Source of the DNA: Massilia forsythiae
Lineage (GTDB): Bacteria; Pseudomonadota; Gammaproteobacteria; Burkholderiales; Burkholderiaceae_D
DNA: 64,000 bases
Direction of reading: 5' to 3'
Assembly: GCF_012849555.1 (NCBI RefSeq)
Contig: NZ_CP051685.1
Span: forward strand, 1,426,001 to 1,490,000
Below, in pieces: positions 54,398 to 62,550 of this stretch; position 1 is the stretch's first letter, and the number at the start of each line of letters is the position of its first letter. The translations under genes and the position numbers were made by a program. The notes under the pieces are model-generated. The model had not been told where the DNA came from. It searched no databases and was given only the letters and a program-made list of their open reading frames with translations.

Positions 54398-54583
54398 CCG
54401 CCATGCCAATCGTGGCGCCCGCCAGCAGCGAAATCATGGTAAACCGCCATGGATTGTGGCAGTGGCGACACAAACCGCCGTCGCCCTATCGTTCCCGTTG
54501 TGCATAGGCAATAGCGCTCGACCTAGCAAACCCTGGATAATAGCTGGCCTGCATCCGCCTGCGCCATTCCACCGCCCGATCCG

Positions 54584-56458
54584 ATGTCCCTCCTGCTGCG
54601 TCCACGCAATGTCACCGTGCTGCTGAGCTATGTGCTGCTCTCGTGCATGCCTTTCGCCGGCCGCCTGTTCGGCATCGCGGTGGCGCATCCGGGCCAGGTC
54701 GCCGGCATCGAACTGCTGGCATGGACCGCCATCTGGGCGTTGTGCAAGCGGCCCGCGTATTTCCACGTGCTGCTGCTGCCGGCCTTCCTGGCGCTGCCGG
54801 TCGAGCTGTACCTATACGCCTTCTACGGCCAGGGCATCTCGACCCACCACCTCGGCATCATCGCCGAGACCAGCCCGGCCGAGGCGCTGGAATTTTTGGG
54901 CAGCAAGGTATGGCTGATGGCGGCCGCGGCCGCCGGCGTGCTCGGCTGGTTTGCCGCCACCTGGGCCGCGGCATGGCGAACGCGCGACCTGGACTGGGGC
55001 GACGTGTCGCGTCCGGTGGTACTGGGTGTGCTCGGTGCGGCGGCGGCGGTGTTCGCCTATGGACTGGCATTCGGCATCGCGCCGCCCTCCCTGGACGCAC
55101 CGGCCGCGCGCACGGGGGCGCCGGCGCGTGCGTTGCTGGTCAAGGCCCCGGTCGCACCGCCGGCCGCCGGCGTGGCGCAGGCAAGGCTGGCGGCGAGCGC
55201 CCCGGTTCCGGCGCCGCCGCGCCCGGCCCTGCCGCCACTGCCGCACTGGGCGCAGTTGCCGTTCGACCTGGATGCGTTCGCCCACTCCTGGCCGTTCGGC
55301 CTGATGGCGCGCGGCGTCGACTTCTACAAGGAGCGCGCTTATCTGGCCGACCTGAACCGGCGCAGCGCCGATTTCCGCTTCCACGCCACCTCCGCCCTGC
55401 CCGCCGGCGCGCCGCAGGTCGTGGTGATGGTCATCGGCGAATCCTCGCGCTACGACCGCTGGCGCCTGAACGGCTACGCACGCGACACCAACCCGCTGCT
55501 GTCGCGCCAGGCCAACCTGGTGCCCTTGTCCGACGTGATCACCTCGGTCTCGGCCACGCGCCTGTCGGTGCCGGTGATCATCTCGCGCAAGCCGGCCACG
55601 CAAAGCCTGAAGGATGGCTTTTCCGAAAAATCCTTCATCACCGCCTTCAAGGAGGCCGGCTACAAAACCTTCTGGCTGTCGAACCAGATTTCGTTCGGCA
55701 AGTTCGATACGCCGGTCTCCGTGTTCGCCAAGGAAGCCGACGTGGTCGACTTCCTCAACCTGGGCGGCTTCGCCGGCGGCTCGACCTACGACGACGTGCT
55801 GTTCCAGCCGCTCGGGCACGCGCTGGCCGACCCGGCGCGCAAGAAACTGATCGTGCTGCACACGCTGGGCAGCCACTGGAACTACAGCCACCGCTACCCG
55901 AAGCAGTTCGATACCTGGCTGCCGTCGCTGTACGGTGTCGACAAGCCGGACCAGACCGACCTGCGCATCAAGGTGCCGATGAACAACAGCTACGACAGCG
56001 CGATCCTGTACACCGACTGGTTCCTCGACCATGTGGTGGAAACGCTGAAGGCCACGTCCGAGCCGGCGGCGATGCTGTACGTGGCCGACCACGGCCAGAC
56101 CCTGTACGACGGCAGTTGCAAGCTGGCCTTCCACGGCCACAACACCCAGTACGAATTCCACGTGCCCGCCTTCGCCTGGTATTCGGACGCGTACGCCGCA
56201 CAGCATCCGGACAAGGTCGAGCAGCTGCGCCGCCACCGCCGCGCCCGGCTCTCCACCGAAAACATGTTCCACACCCTGCTCGACCTGGCCGCCATCCGCC
56301 TCCCCGACGAGCGCCCGTCCTGGAGCTTCGCCAACCCCGCCTTCAAGCCCCATAAACGCTACGTCGACAGCTACGGCTGGACCGACTACGACAACGCCGT
56401 CGTCAAGGGCGACTGCCACGAAATCATCGCCAAAGGCAAACCCCTCCCGCGCCGCTGA
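54584..56458 (+). CDS. Phosphoethanolamine transferase-like membrane protein (EptA/CptA/YhbX superfamily)
   Basis: 624 aa. About five N-terminal transmembrane helices (to about residue 165), an Ala/Pro-rich linker (about 170-230), then a periplasmic alkaline-phosphatase/sulfatase-fold domain. The metal/nucleophile motif reads VIGESSRYDRWRLNGYARDTNP with Ser287 where EptA enzymes have Thr; further metal-site motifs are LHTLGSHWNYSHRYP, VADHGQTLYDG and FHGHN. Expected to move phosphoethanolamine from PE to lipid A, core or glycan; the acceptor cannot be told. Divergent from the str operon. Confidence 0.85.
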   Translation: MSLLLRPRNVTVLLSYVLLSCMPFAGRLFGIAVAHPGQVAGIELLAWTAIWALCKRPAYFHVLLLPAFLALPVELYLYAFYGQGISTHHLGIIAETSPAEALEFLGSKVWLMAAAAAGVLGWFAATWAAAWRTRDLDWGDVSRPVVLGVLGAAAAVFAYGLAFGIAPPSLDAPAARTGAPARALLVKAPVAPPAAGVAQARLAASAPVPAPPRPALPPLPHWAQLPFDLDAFAHSWPFGLMARGVDFYKERAYLADLNRRSADFRFHATSALPAGAPQVVVMVIGESSRYDRWRLNGYARDTNPLLSRQANLVPLSDVITSVSATRLSVPVIISRKPATQSLKDGFSEKSFITAFKEAGYKTFWLSNQISFGKFDTPVSVFAKEADVVDFLNLGGFAGGSTYDDVLFQPLGHALADPARKKLIVLHTLGSHWNYSHRYPKQFDTWLPSLYGVDKPDQTDLRIKVPMNNSYDSAILYTDWFLDHVVETLKATSEPAAMLYVADHGQTLYDGSCKLAFHGHNTQYEFHVPAFAWYSDAYAAQHPDKVEQLRRHRRARLSTENMFHTLLDLAAIRLPDERPSWSFANPAFKPHKRYVDSYGWTDYDNAVVKGDCHEIIAKGKPLPRR

Positions 56459-56622
56459 CGATCCCCATCAAACCGGGGTCAGAGCCCGATTTTTGGAAAA
56501 AGCTTGCGGGCATGTGGCCTCGGCCCAAGTTGGTGTGTTATTCAACAGACATTACTGCACGCTTCTGGGAAGCTGGACCGGTCACCCCTCCACCGATTCC
56601 CTTTACCGAAAGCGAGCACGCG
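56459..56622 (+). other. Spacer with a GGGGTCAGAGCCC-type element
   Basis: Just after the transferase stop, CCCC..GGGG and GGGGTCAGAGCCC (56473-56486) recall a short dispersed intergenic word of betaproteobacterial genomes. No T-rich terminator other than ATTTTT. No gene. Confidence 0.35.
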
Positions 56623-58413
56623 ATGAAGCGCCCCATCAGCATGACCCTGCTGTGCCTGGCCGTCGGTTGCGCCTGGGCCCAGCAAGGCGACGGCAGCCAG
56701 GCCAGCATCCAGGCCAACATCTTCAAGCCGAACAAGGTCGAGCCGACCCCCGAGCGCATGGCCGGCATCAAGGCGCCGGCCGGCTTCACGGTGACGCCGT
56801 TCGCCACCGGCCTCAAAAATGCCCGCATCATCGCGGTCGCGCCCAATGGCAACGTCTACGTCAGCCGGCGCGACCAGGGCGACGTGCTGCTGCTGCGCGA
56901 CGCCAATGGCGACGGCCGCGCCGACGGCGCGCCGGAAATCGTCGCCACCCGCCCCGGCGCGCACGGCCTGGCGATCAGGGACAACAAGCTGTACCTGGCG
57001 ACGGTGCGCGAACTGTTCGTGGCCGACATCCAGGCCGACGGCCGCCTGGGCGAGCTGAAGCTGCTGGCCGGCGACCTGCCCGACGCCGGCCAGCACGCCA
57101 ACCGCACCATCGCCTTCGGTCCGGACGGCATGCTGTACATGAGCGTCGGCAGCACCTGCAATACCTGCAACGAGACCAACCAGGAAAACGCCACCATCCT
57201 GCGCATAAAACCGGACGGCAGCAGCCGCAGCATCGTCGCCACCGGCCTGCGCAACACCATCGGCTTCGACTGGCAGCCGCAGACCGGGGAATTGTGGGGC
57301 TTCGACCACGGCATCGACTTCCTCGGCGACGACGACCAGCCGGAAGAGCTCAACAAGATCGAGACCGGCAAGCAGTACGGCTGGCCGCACGTGTATGCCG
57401 ACGGCAAGATCTACCCGCAGAGCACCCCGGTCGGCGAGATCAAGAAAGAGGATTGGAAGGCGCACAGCACGCCGATGGTGCTGGGCTACACCGCGCACGC
57501 GGCGCCGATGCAGTTCGTGTTCTACCGCAGCGGCGGCACGGCCGGCGCCTTCCCGGCCGACTACCAGGGCGACGCCTTCGTCACCATGCGCGGCTCGTGG
57601 AACCGCAAGAAGGCGTCCGGCTACGAGATCGTGCGCGTGCGGTTCCAGGGCGGGCAGGCGAAGTCGATCGAACCCTTCGTCACCGGTTTCCTCACCGAAG
57701 GCGGCCAGACCCACATCGCGCGCCCGGTCGGCCTGGCGACGGCGAAGGATGGCGCGCTGCTGATGGCGGACGACGCCAACGGCGTGATCTACCGCATTGC
57801 CTATACGGGCAACGCGCGCCGCGCCGCCAGCGAACTGAAGGCGCCGGCCGGCCCGATGCAGCAGCAGGCCAACAAGGGCAGCGGCGTGCCGGTCGCGTTC
57901 ACCCGCCCGCAGACGCAGTCGCCGGGCAAGCTGACCGTCAGCTCGGCCGGCTTCCGCCAGAACGGCGCGATGCCGGCCAAGTACAGCGAATATGCCGACG
58001 GCATCGCGCCGCCGCTGTCCTGGACGGCGGTGGCGAACGCCAAGTCCTACGCCGTGATCATGGAAGACCCGGACGCCAAGCCGATCACGCCGGTGGTGCA
58101 CTGGCTGGCCTGGAACGTCCCGGCCGCCGTCACCAGCCTGCCCGAGGGCCTGCAGGAGCAGCCGCGCCTGACCGAGCCGGACGGCGTGCTGCAGGGCCGT
58201 AACACGCACGGCTCGACCGGCTGGAGCGGCCCGCAGCCGCCGGTGGGCGATGCGCCGCACCACTATCACTTCCAGGTGTATGCGCTCGACAGGATGCTGG
58301 ACGTGCCCTGGGGCGCGGACCGCGACCAGCTGCTGGAAGCGATGCAGGGGCACGTGCTGGCCAAGGGGGAATTGGTCGGGACGTATGCGCAAAAGCAGAA
58401 GCCGCAGAAGTGA
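56623..58413 (+). CDS. Secreted glucose/sorbosone dehydrogenase-type beta-propeller fused to a PEBP (YbhB/YbcL-like) domain
   Basis: 596 aa with a signal peptide (cleavage after AWA, about residue 19). Residues ~45-410 match the PQQ-dependent sugar (GSDH/sorbosone) dehydrogenase propeller: FTVTPFATGLKNARIIAVAPNGNVYVSRR, GPDGMLYMSVGSTCNTCNETN, GLRNTIGFDWQPQTGELWGFDHGID, KQYGWPHVY, RGSWNRKKASGYEIV, ARPVGLATAKDGALLMADD. From about 420 a complete PEBP domain follows (GAMPAKYS, PPLSWTAV, MEDPDAKP, VHWLAWNVP, GRNTHGSTGWSGPQPP, HHYHFQVYALD). The two are usually separate proteins. Substrate and PQQ use are inferred. Confidence 0.88.
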   Translation: MKRPISMTLLCLAVGCAWAQQGDGSQASIQANIFKPNKVEPTPERMAGIKAPAGFTVTPFATGLKNARIIAVAPNGNVYVSRRDQGDVLLLRDANGDGRADGAPEIVATRPGAHGLAIRDNKLYLATVRELFVADIQADGRLGELKLLAGDLPDAGQHANRTIAFGPDGMLYMSVGSTCNTCNETNQENATILRIKPDGSSRSIVATGLRNTIGFDWQPQTGELWGFDHGIDFLGDDDQPEELNKIETGKQYGWPHVYADGKIYPQSTPVGEIKKEDWKAHSTPMVLGYTAHAAPMQFVFYRSGGTAGAFPADYQGDAFVTMRGSWNRKKASGYEIVRVRFQGGQAKSIEPFVTGFLTEGGQTHIARPVGLATAKDGALLMADDANGVIYRIAYTGNARRAASELKAPAGPMQQQANKGSGVPVAFTRPQTQSPGKLTVSSAGFRQNGAMPAKYSEYADGIAPPLSWTAVANAKSYAVIMEDPDAKPITPVVHWLAWNVPAAVTSLPEGLQEQPRLTEPDGVLQGRNTHGSTGWSGPQPPVGDAPHHYHFQVYALDRMLDVPWGADRDQLLEAMQGHVLAKGELVGTYAQKQKPQK

Positions 58414-58417
58414 CAAT

Positions 58418-58435
58418 CGTCGTCCCCGAGCAGGC
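58418..58435 (-). repeat. Partial REP-like element
   Basis: CGTCGTCCCCGAGCAGGC directly after the fusion-protein stop, the first half of the family palindrome, not completed. Confidence 0.55.
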
Positions 58436-58472
58436 ACACTACTGTCCAAGATAATATTACTGGCCTAAAAAC

Positions 58473-58500
58473 CGTCGTCCCCGCGCAGGCGGGGACCCAT
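58473..58500 (-). repeat. REP-like palindrome, pair C left
   Basis: CGTCGTCCCCGCG.AGGCGGGGACCCAT, nearly identical to 20136-20162. Confidence 0.8.
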
Positions 58501-58543
58501 GCCGAGCAAAAGAATCCGGTATCCCAGAATTCGGACACTTTGT

Positions 58544-58571
58544 ATGGGTCCGCGCCTGCGCGGGGACGACG
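58544..58571 (+). repeat. REP-like palindrome, pair C right
   Basis: ATGGGTCCGCGC.TGCGCGGGGACGACGG, inverted relative to 58473-58500 with 43 bp between. It sits between two convergent genes. Confidence 0.8.
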
Positions 58572-58619
58572 GATTCACATGGGGTGACAAATTAGGCTGT
58601 ATCGAATATTCAGCCACAC

Positions 58620-60275
58620 CTACGCCGCCAAGCCATTCCCCTTCCCACTTGCCCGGGCCAGCAGATCGGCTCCGACCTCCGCATGCCGTTGCCCCGCCAT
58701 CCACCCGGCCACGCTTGCCGCCTTGGCGCACACTGCCGCCGCAAAGCCATGGTCGGCCAGCAGTGCGACGCCATTGGTCCGCCCCAGCACGCCGGGTGCC
58801 AATCGCAGCGCGCCGCCGGCATCGCGCGCCACCCGCCACGGCGCCAGCCGGTGCGCCAGCAGCGGTCCCAGCACCAGGTTGTGCGACGACACCACCACCA
58901 GCGCGTGCTGCGACAGTTCGTCCAGCACCGCCGCCGCGGCCGAGACCGATTCCTCGTAGTTGGTGCCGCGGAAAATCTCGTCGACCAGGCAGACCACCGG
59001 CCGGCCATCCTGCGCCGCCGCCAGCAGCGCGCGGGCGCGCGCCAGTTCGGCGATGTACAGGCTCTGCCCGCCCAGCAGCGAATCCTCGTTCTGCATGCTG
59101 GCAAAGACCGGTAGGGCCGGCAGGCTGGCGCGGCGCGCGTAGCAGAAGCCGAAGGCGCGCGCCGCCGCCAGGTTCAGGCCCAGCATGCGCAGCAAGGTGC
59201 TTTTACCCACGCCGTTCTGGCCGGAGATGAAGGCGCCCTTGCCGTCCAGCGCGATCGACAGGCCCATGCCGCCGTCGATCAGCGGATGCACGCCGTCTTC
59301 CAGCGCCAGCGCGCGCGCGCCGCTGCGCTGCGCCCAGCACCAGGCGCGGCCGCCCAGGCCGCGCAGGTGCCGCACCAGCGCCAGGTCGGCCTCCAGGTCG
59401 GCGCACAGCGAATAGCACTCGCCCAGGAAGTCGCGCCAGGCGAACACGATCCCCAGCGTCTTGTAGAAATGGCGCACGTTGGCCAGCAAGAACCAGTCGC
59501 CGTATTCGCGCATGCCCGGCACCTGGCCGCCCAGCATGGACGGCGGCAGGCTGCGGTTGATGCGTCCCGCCGTGGCGCCGCGTCCGTCGAACCCTGCCGT
59601 CAGGGAAGGCGCGAAGCCGCCCTGCCCGGCATCCAGCAGCGAGCAGGTGCGCAGCAGCATCTGCAGGGACAGGGTCTTGCGCTGCCATGCGCCGATCGCA
59701 TCCCCGTGGCGCATCTGGGCCGACACCAGCACGGCCATCACCGCCGCCGTCGACAGCCAGGCCGCCGGCGACACCAGCAGCGCCGCCGCGATCGAGGCGA
59801 GCAGGCCCAAGGGCAGCAAGAACCACCAGCGCAGCCACGCGGGCGGCGCCGGCATGCGCTCGCCTGGGTCGAACAGCAGACCCGCCACCTCGCTGTCCGC
59901 ATGGCGCAGCGAACGCAGCATGCGCTGCAGGCGCGCCGCCGCATCCGGGTCGGCCAGCAGCGCCTCGATGCGCGCGCGCCGGGTGGCGAGGTCCGCTTCG
60001 CTGCTGCCGATACGCAGGCGCCGGTACAGCGCCTGGCGCCCGAAGATGCTGACCTCCTCGAACAGGATGGCGCCGTAGCGGTCCAGCAGCAGGTCGCGCC
60101 AGGTCTGGTCGTCGAGGCCATCGGCGTCCTGCGCACCGAGGCCGTACAGCCGGGCGATGTCCGCCTCGGAAAACGGCACATCCTGCGGCTCGGGCTCGGC
60201 CGGCTTGAGCCAGCCGGCAAGACGGGACAGCACGGGACGCCACGCGCCCAACAAGCGGAAGACGGTCGAACTCAT
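58620..60275 (-). CDS. Membrane-anchored MutS-like ATPase
   Basis: 551 aa from the ATG at 60275. The C-terminal domain (about residues 325-520) is a MutS domain V ABC-type ATPase: Walker A SGQNGVGKSTLL (about 350), the aromatic/Q-loop region ASMQNEDSLLGGQSLYIAELAR, Walker B VCLVDEIFRGTNYEES, and H-loop VVSSHNL. The middle has two adjacent transmembrane helices (about 148-185). There is no MutS mismatch-recognition domain (no N-terminal FxE). It resembles the membrane MutS-related proteins of unknown function. Isolated and divergent from the ABC export operon. Confidence 0.8.
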   Translation of the reverse strand: MSSTVFRLLGAWRPVLSRLAGWLKPAEPEPQDVPFSEADIARLYGLGAQDADGLDDQTWRDLLLDRYGAILFEEVSIFGRQALYRRLRIGSSEADLATRRARIEALLADPDAAARLQRMLRSLRHADSEVAGLLFDPGERMPAPPAWLRWWFLLPLGLLASIAAALLVSPAAWLSTAAVMAVLVSAQMRHGDAIGAWQRKTLSLQMLLRTCSLLDAGQGGFAPSLTAGFDGRGATAGRINRSLPPSMLGGQVPGMREYGDWFLLANVRHFYKTLGIVFAWRDFLGECYSLCADLEADLALVRHLRGLGGRAWCWAQRSGARALALEDGVHPLIDGGMGLSIALDGKGAFISGQNGVGKSTLLRMLGLNLAAARAFGFCYARRASLPALPVFASMQNEDSLLGGQSLYIAELARARALLAAAQDGRPVVCLVDEIFRGTNYEESVSAAAAVLDELSQHALVVVSSHNLVLGPLLAHRLAPWRVARDAGGALRLAPGVLGRTNGVALLADHGFAAAVCAKAASVAGWMAGQRHAEVGADLLARASGKGNGLAA

Positions 60276-60393
60276 GCGGTGTTCCCGACGCAAGATAATG
60301 ATGGCAGGAAATGATGTTCGATTTCCAGAATATCAAGCCCCGGACGCGGCCGAATGATGCGTGCCCATCATGCCCATGCCCTCCGCCCGCACC

Positions 60394-60437
60394 TGTCCGC
60401 ACCTGTCCGCCCGTGTCCGCACATGCGTTCGCGGACA
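60394..60437 (+). promoter_or_regulatory. Phased upstream activator sites (TGTCCGC direct and inverted repeats)
   Basis: TGTCCGC occurs at 60394, 60404 and 60414, exactly 10 bp apart, and the inverted GCGGACA at 60431-60437 completes a TGTCCGC-N10-GCGGACA palindrome. It lies about 60-100 bp before a sigma-54 promoter, the normal place for an NtrC-type enhancer. A further GGAC..GTCC dyad follows (60443-60455). Confidence 0.6.
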
Positions 60438-60493
60438 GGGGAGGACAGCACGTCCACCGCCCATATGCGTGAAAAATCAGGCACTTGGCAATC

Positions 60494-60509
60494 TGGCACG
60501 CTTCCTGCA
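60494..60509 (+). promoter_or_regulatory. Sigma-54 (-24/-12) promoter of the ABC export operon
   Basis: TGGCACG, four bases, CTGCA: the invariant GG (60495-60496) and GC (60507-60508) are separated by exactly 10 bp, and the -24 half is a perfect TGGCACG. It lies 35 bp before the adaptor ATG. Confidence 0.75.
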
Positions 60510-60543
60510 AATACCGCTGTGTCCACAACCCGACCTTCCCGCC

Positions 60544-61812
60544 ATGATCCGCGACACTTCCCACCAAGACACGGCCATCGCCGCACCGCCGAACGGGCGC
60601 TTGAAACGCCACGCTGCCTGGGTCGGCGCCGCCGTCCTGGTGGCCGCGCTGGCCGCCGCACTGCTGTCGAACTGGCGCAGCAGCGACGCCTCGGTCAGCG
60701 CCGCGCGCCTGCGCATCGCCGAGGTCACGCGCGGCACGCTGGTGCGCGACGCTTCGGTCAACGGCCGCGTGGTCGCCGCCGTCAGCCCGACGCTGTACGC
60801 CAAGGCCGCCGCCACCGTCAATCTGCAGGTGGCCGCCGGCGACACCGTCAAACGGGGCCAGGCGCTGGCGGTGCTGGAATCGCCCGACCTGTCCGACGCC
60901 CTCAAGCGCGAGACCTCGACCTACGAGCAATTGAAAGCCGAGGTGGCGCGCCAGCAGATCCTGGCCAGGAAACAGAAGCTGCTGGCGCAGAAGGATGCGG
61001 ACACCGCCGAGATCGACCGCCTGTCGGCGCAGCGCACGCTGGAGCGCTACGACAGCGTGGCGCAGGTCGGCGTGATCGCCAAGATCGACTACCAGAAGGC
61101 GCGCGACGCGCTGCAGTCGGCCGAGATCCGCGCGCGCCACGCGGCCCAGGCGGCGGCGCTGGAAGGCGACGACGTGCAGCTGGCCTTGAAGACCAAGACC
61201 AGCGAGCTGGAACGCGCGCGCCTGTCGATGGGCGAGGCCCGGCGCCGCGTCGACGAACTGACGGTGCGCGCGCCGGTGGACGGCTTCATCGGCACCCTGA
61301 ACGTGCAGAACCGCATGGTGGTGGCCGCCAACGCGCCGCTGATGACGCTGGTCGACCTGTCGAAGCTGGAGGTCGAGCTGGAAGTGCCGGAGACCTACGT
61401 GGCCGACATGGGGCTGGGTATGCATGCCGAGATCCAGCTGCCGACCGGCACGGCCACCGGCAAGCTGTCGGCGCTGTCGCCGGAAGTGGTGAAGAACATG
61501 GTGCTGGCGCGGGTGCGTTTCGACGGCGAACAGCCGACCGGCCTGCGCCAGAGCCAGCGCCTGACGGCGCGTCTCTTGATCGAGGAAAAGCCGAACGTGC
61601 TGATGCTGCAGCGCGGCTCCTTCGTCGAGAACGAAGGCGGACGCTATGCCTACGTGGTGCGCGACGGCATCGCCACCAGAACGCCGGTCCGGCTGGGCGC
61701 CACCAGCATCGCCGCGGTGGAGATCCTGTCCGGCCTGAAGGCGGGCGACCGGGTCGTGGTGTCCGGCACCGACGCCTTCGACAAGGCCGAGCGCGTCTCG
61801 ATCAACCAATAA
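60544..61812 (+). CDS. Periplasmic adaptor (HlyD/MacA-type) of an ABC exporter
   Basis: 422 aa from the ATG at 60544. One N-terminal transmembrane helix (about residues 29-49), then a barrel-sandwich half, a long coiled-coil hairpin (about 120-225), the second lipoyl half (LTVRAPVDGFIGTLNVQNRMVVAANAPLMTLVDLSKLEVELEVPE) and the beta-barrel and membrane-proximal domains. First gene of the operon under the sigma-54 promoter; followed by its ATPase after 20 bp. An open frame extends upstream through the promoter and is not used. Confidence 0.92.
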   Translation: MIRDTSHQDTAIAAPPNGRLKRHAAWVGAAVLVAALAAALLSNWRSSDASVSAARLRIAEVTRGTLVRDASVNGRVVAAVSPTLYAKAAATVNLQVAAGDTVKRGQALAVLESPDLSDALKRETSTYEQLKAEVARQQILARKQKLLAQKDADTAEIDRLSAQRTLERYDSVAQVGVIAKIDYQKARDALQSAEIRARHAAQAAALEGDDVQLALKTKTSELERARLSMGEARRRVDELTVRAPVDGFIGTLNVQNRMVVAANAPLMTLVDLSKLEVELEVPETYVADMGLGMHAEIQLPTGTATGKLSALSPEVVKNMVLARVRFDGEQPTGLRQSQRLTARLLIEEKPNVLMLQRGSFVENEGGRYAYVVRDGIATRTPVRLGATSIAAVEILSGLKAGDRVVVSGTDAFDKAERVSINQ

Positions 61813-61832
61813 ATCAACTGAAAGGACCGACC

Positions 61833-62540
61833 ATGCTGCGCATGACCAACCTGAGCAAGGTGTACCGCACCCACATGATCGAGACGCACGCGCTGCGCGG
61901 CTTCGAGATCGCCGTCGCCCCGGGCGAATTCGTCACCGTCACCGGCCCGTCCGGCTCGGGCAAGACCAGCTTCCTCAACATCGCCGGACTGCTGGAGGAA
62001 TTCACCGCGGGCGAGTACGTGCTGGACGGCGTCAACGTGAAAGGCCTGGACGACGACGCGCGCTCGCGCCTGCGCAACGAAAAGATCGGCTTCATCTTCC
62101 AGGGTTTCAATCTGATCCCGGATTTGAACCTGTTCGACAACGTCGACGTGCCGCTGCGCTACCGCGGCTTCAACGCCGCCGAGCGCCGCGAACGCATCGA
62201 GGATGCGCTGGCGCGCGTCGGCCTGGCCTCGCGCATGAAGCATTACCCGGCCGAGCTGTCCGGCGGCCAGCAGCAGCGCGTGGCGATCGCGCGCGCGCTG
62301 GCCGGCTCGCCGCGCCTGCTGCTGGCGGACGAACCGACCGGCAACCTGGACACGCAGATGGCGCGCGGCGTGATGGAGCTGCTGGAACAGATCAACGCTG
62401 CCGGCACCACGATCCTGATGGTGACCCACGACCCGGAACTGGCGGTGCGCACCACGCGCAACGTCCACATCATCGATGGCCAGGTGTCGGACCTGGTGCG
62501 CAAGGGTCCGTCGCTGGCCACCGCCACCGCCACCGTCTGA
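61833..62540 (+). CDS. ABC transporter ATPase (LolD/MacB-type)
   Basis: 235 aa; AAGGA precedes the ATG at 61833. Walker A GPSGSGKTS (residues 38-46), Q-loop FIFQGFNLI, signature LSGGQQQR, Walker B LLLADEPTGN, H-loop MVTHD. It energises the FtsX-type permeases encoded next; in MacB these domains are fused, here they are separate. Confidence 0.95.
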   Translation: MLRMTNLSKVYRTHMIETHALRGFEIAVAPGEFVTVTGPSGSGKTSFLNIAGLLEEFTAGEYVLDGVNVKGLDDDARSRLRNEKIGFIFQGFNLIPDLNLFDNVDVPLRYRGFNAAERRERIEDALARVGLASRMKHYPAELSGGQQQRVAIARALAGSPRLLLADEPTGNLDTQMARGVMELLEQINAAGTTILMVTHDPELAVRTTRNVHIIDGQVSDLVRKGPSLATATATV

Positions 62541-62550
62541 GGCTGCCGTC

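Noticed and set aside
58620-60275. Assignment as DNA mismatch repair protein MutS
   Set aside because: The N-terminal mismatch-binding and connector domains are absent and the protein has transmembrane helices.
60391-60440. Repeated TGTCCGC units considered as a CRISPR-like or satellite array
   Set aside because: The unit is 7 bp in a 10-bp step with only three copies and an inverted fourth; the position before a sigma-54 promoter fits activator sites better.
59203-61809. Minus-strand frame of 868 codons spanning the MutS-like gene and the ABC adaptor
   Set aside because: It runs antisense through the adaptor, crosses the sigma-54 promoter and is out of frame with the MutS-like ATPase motifs.
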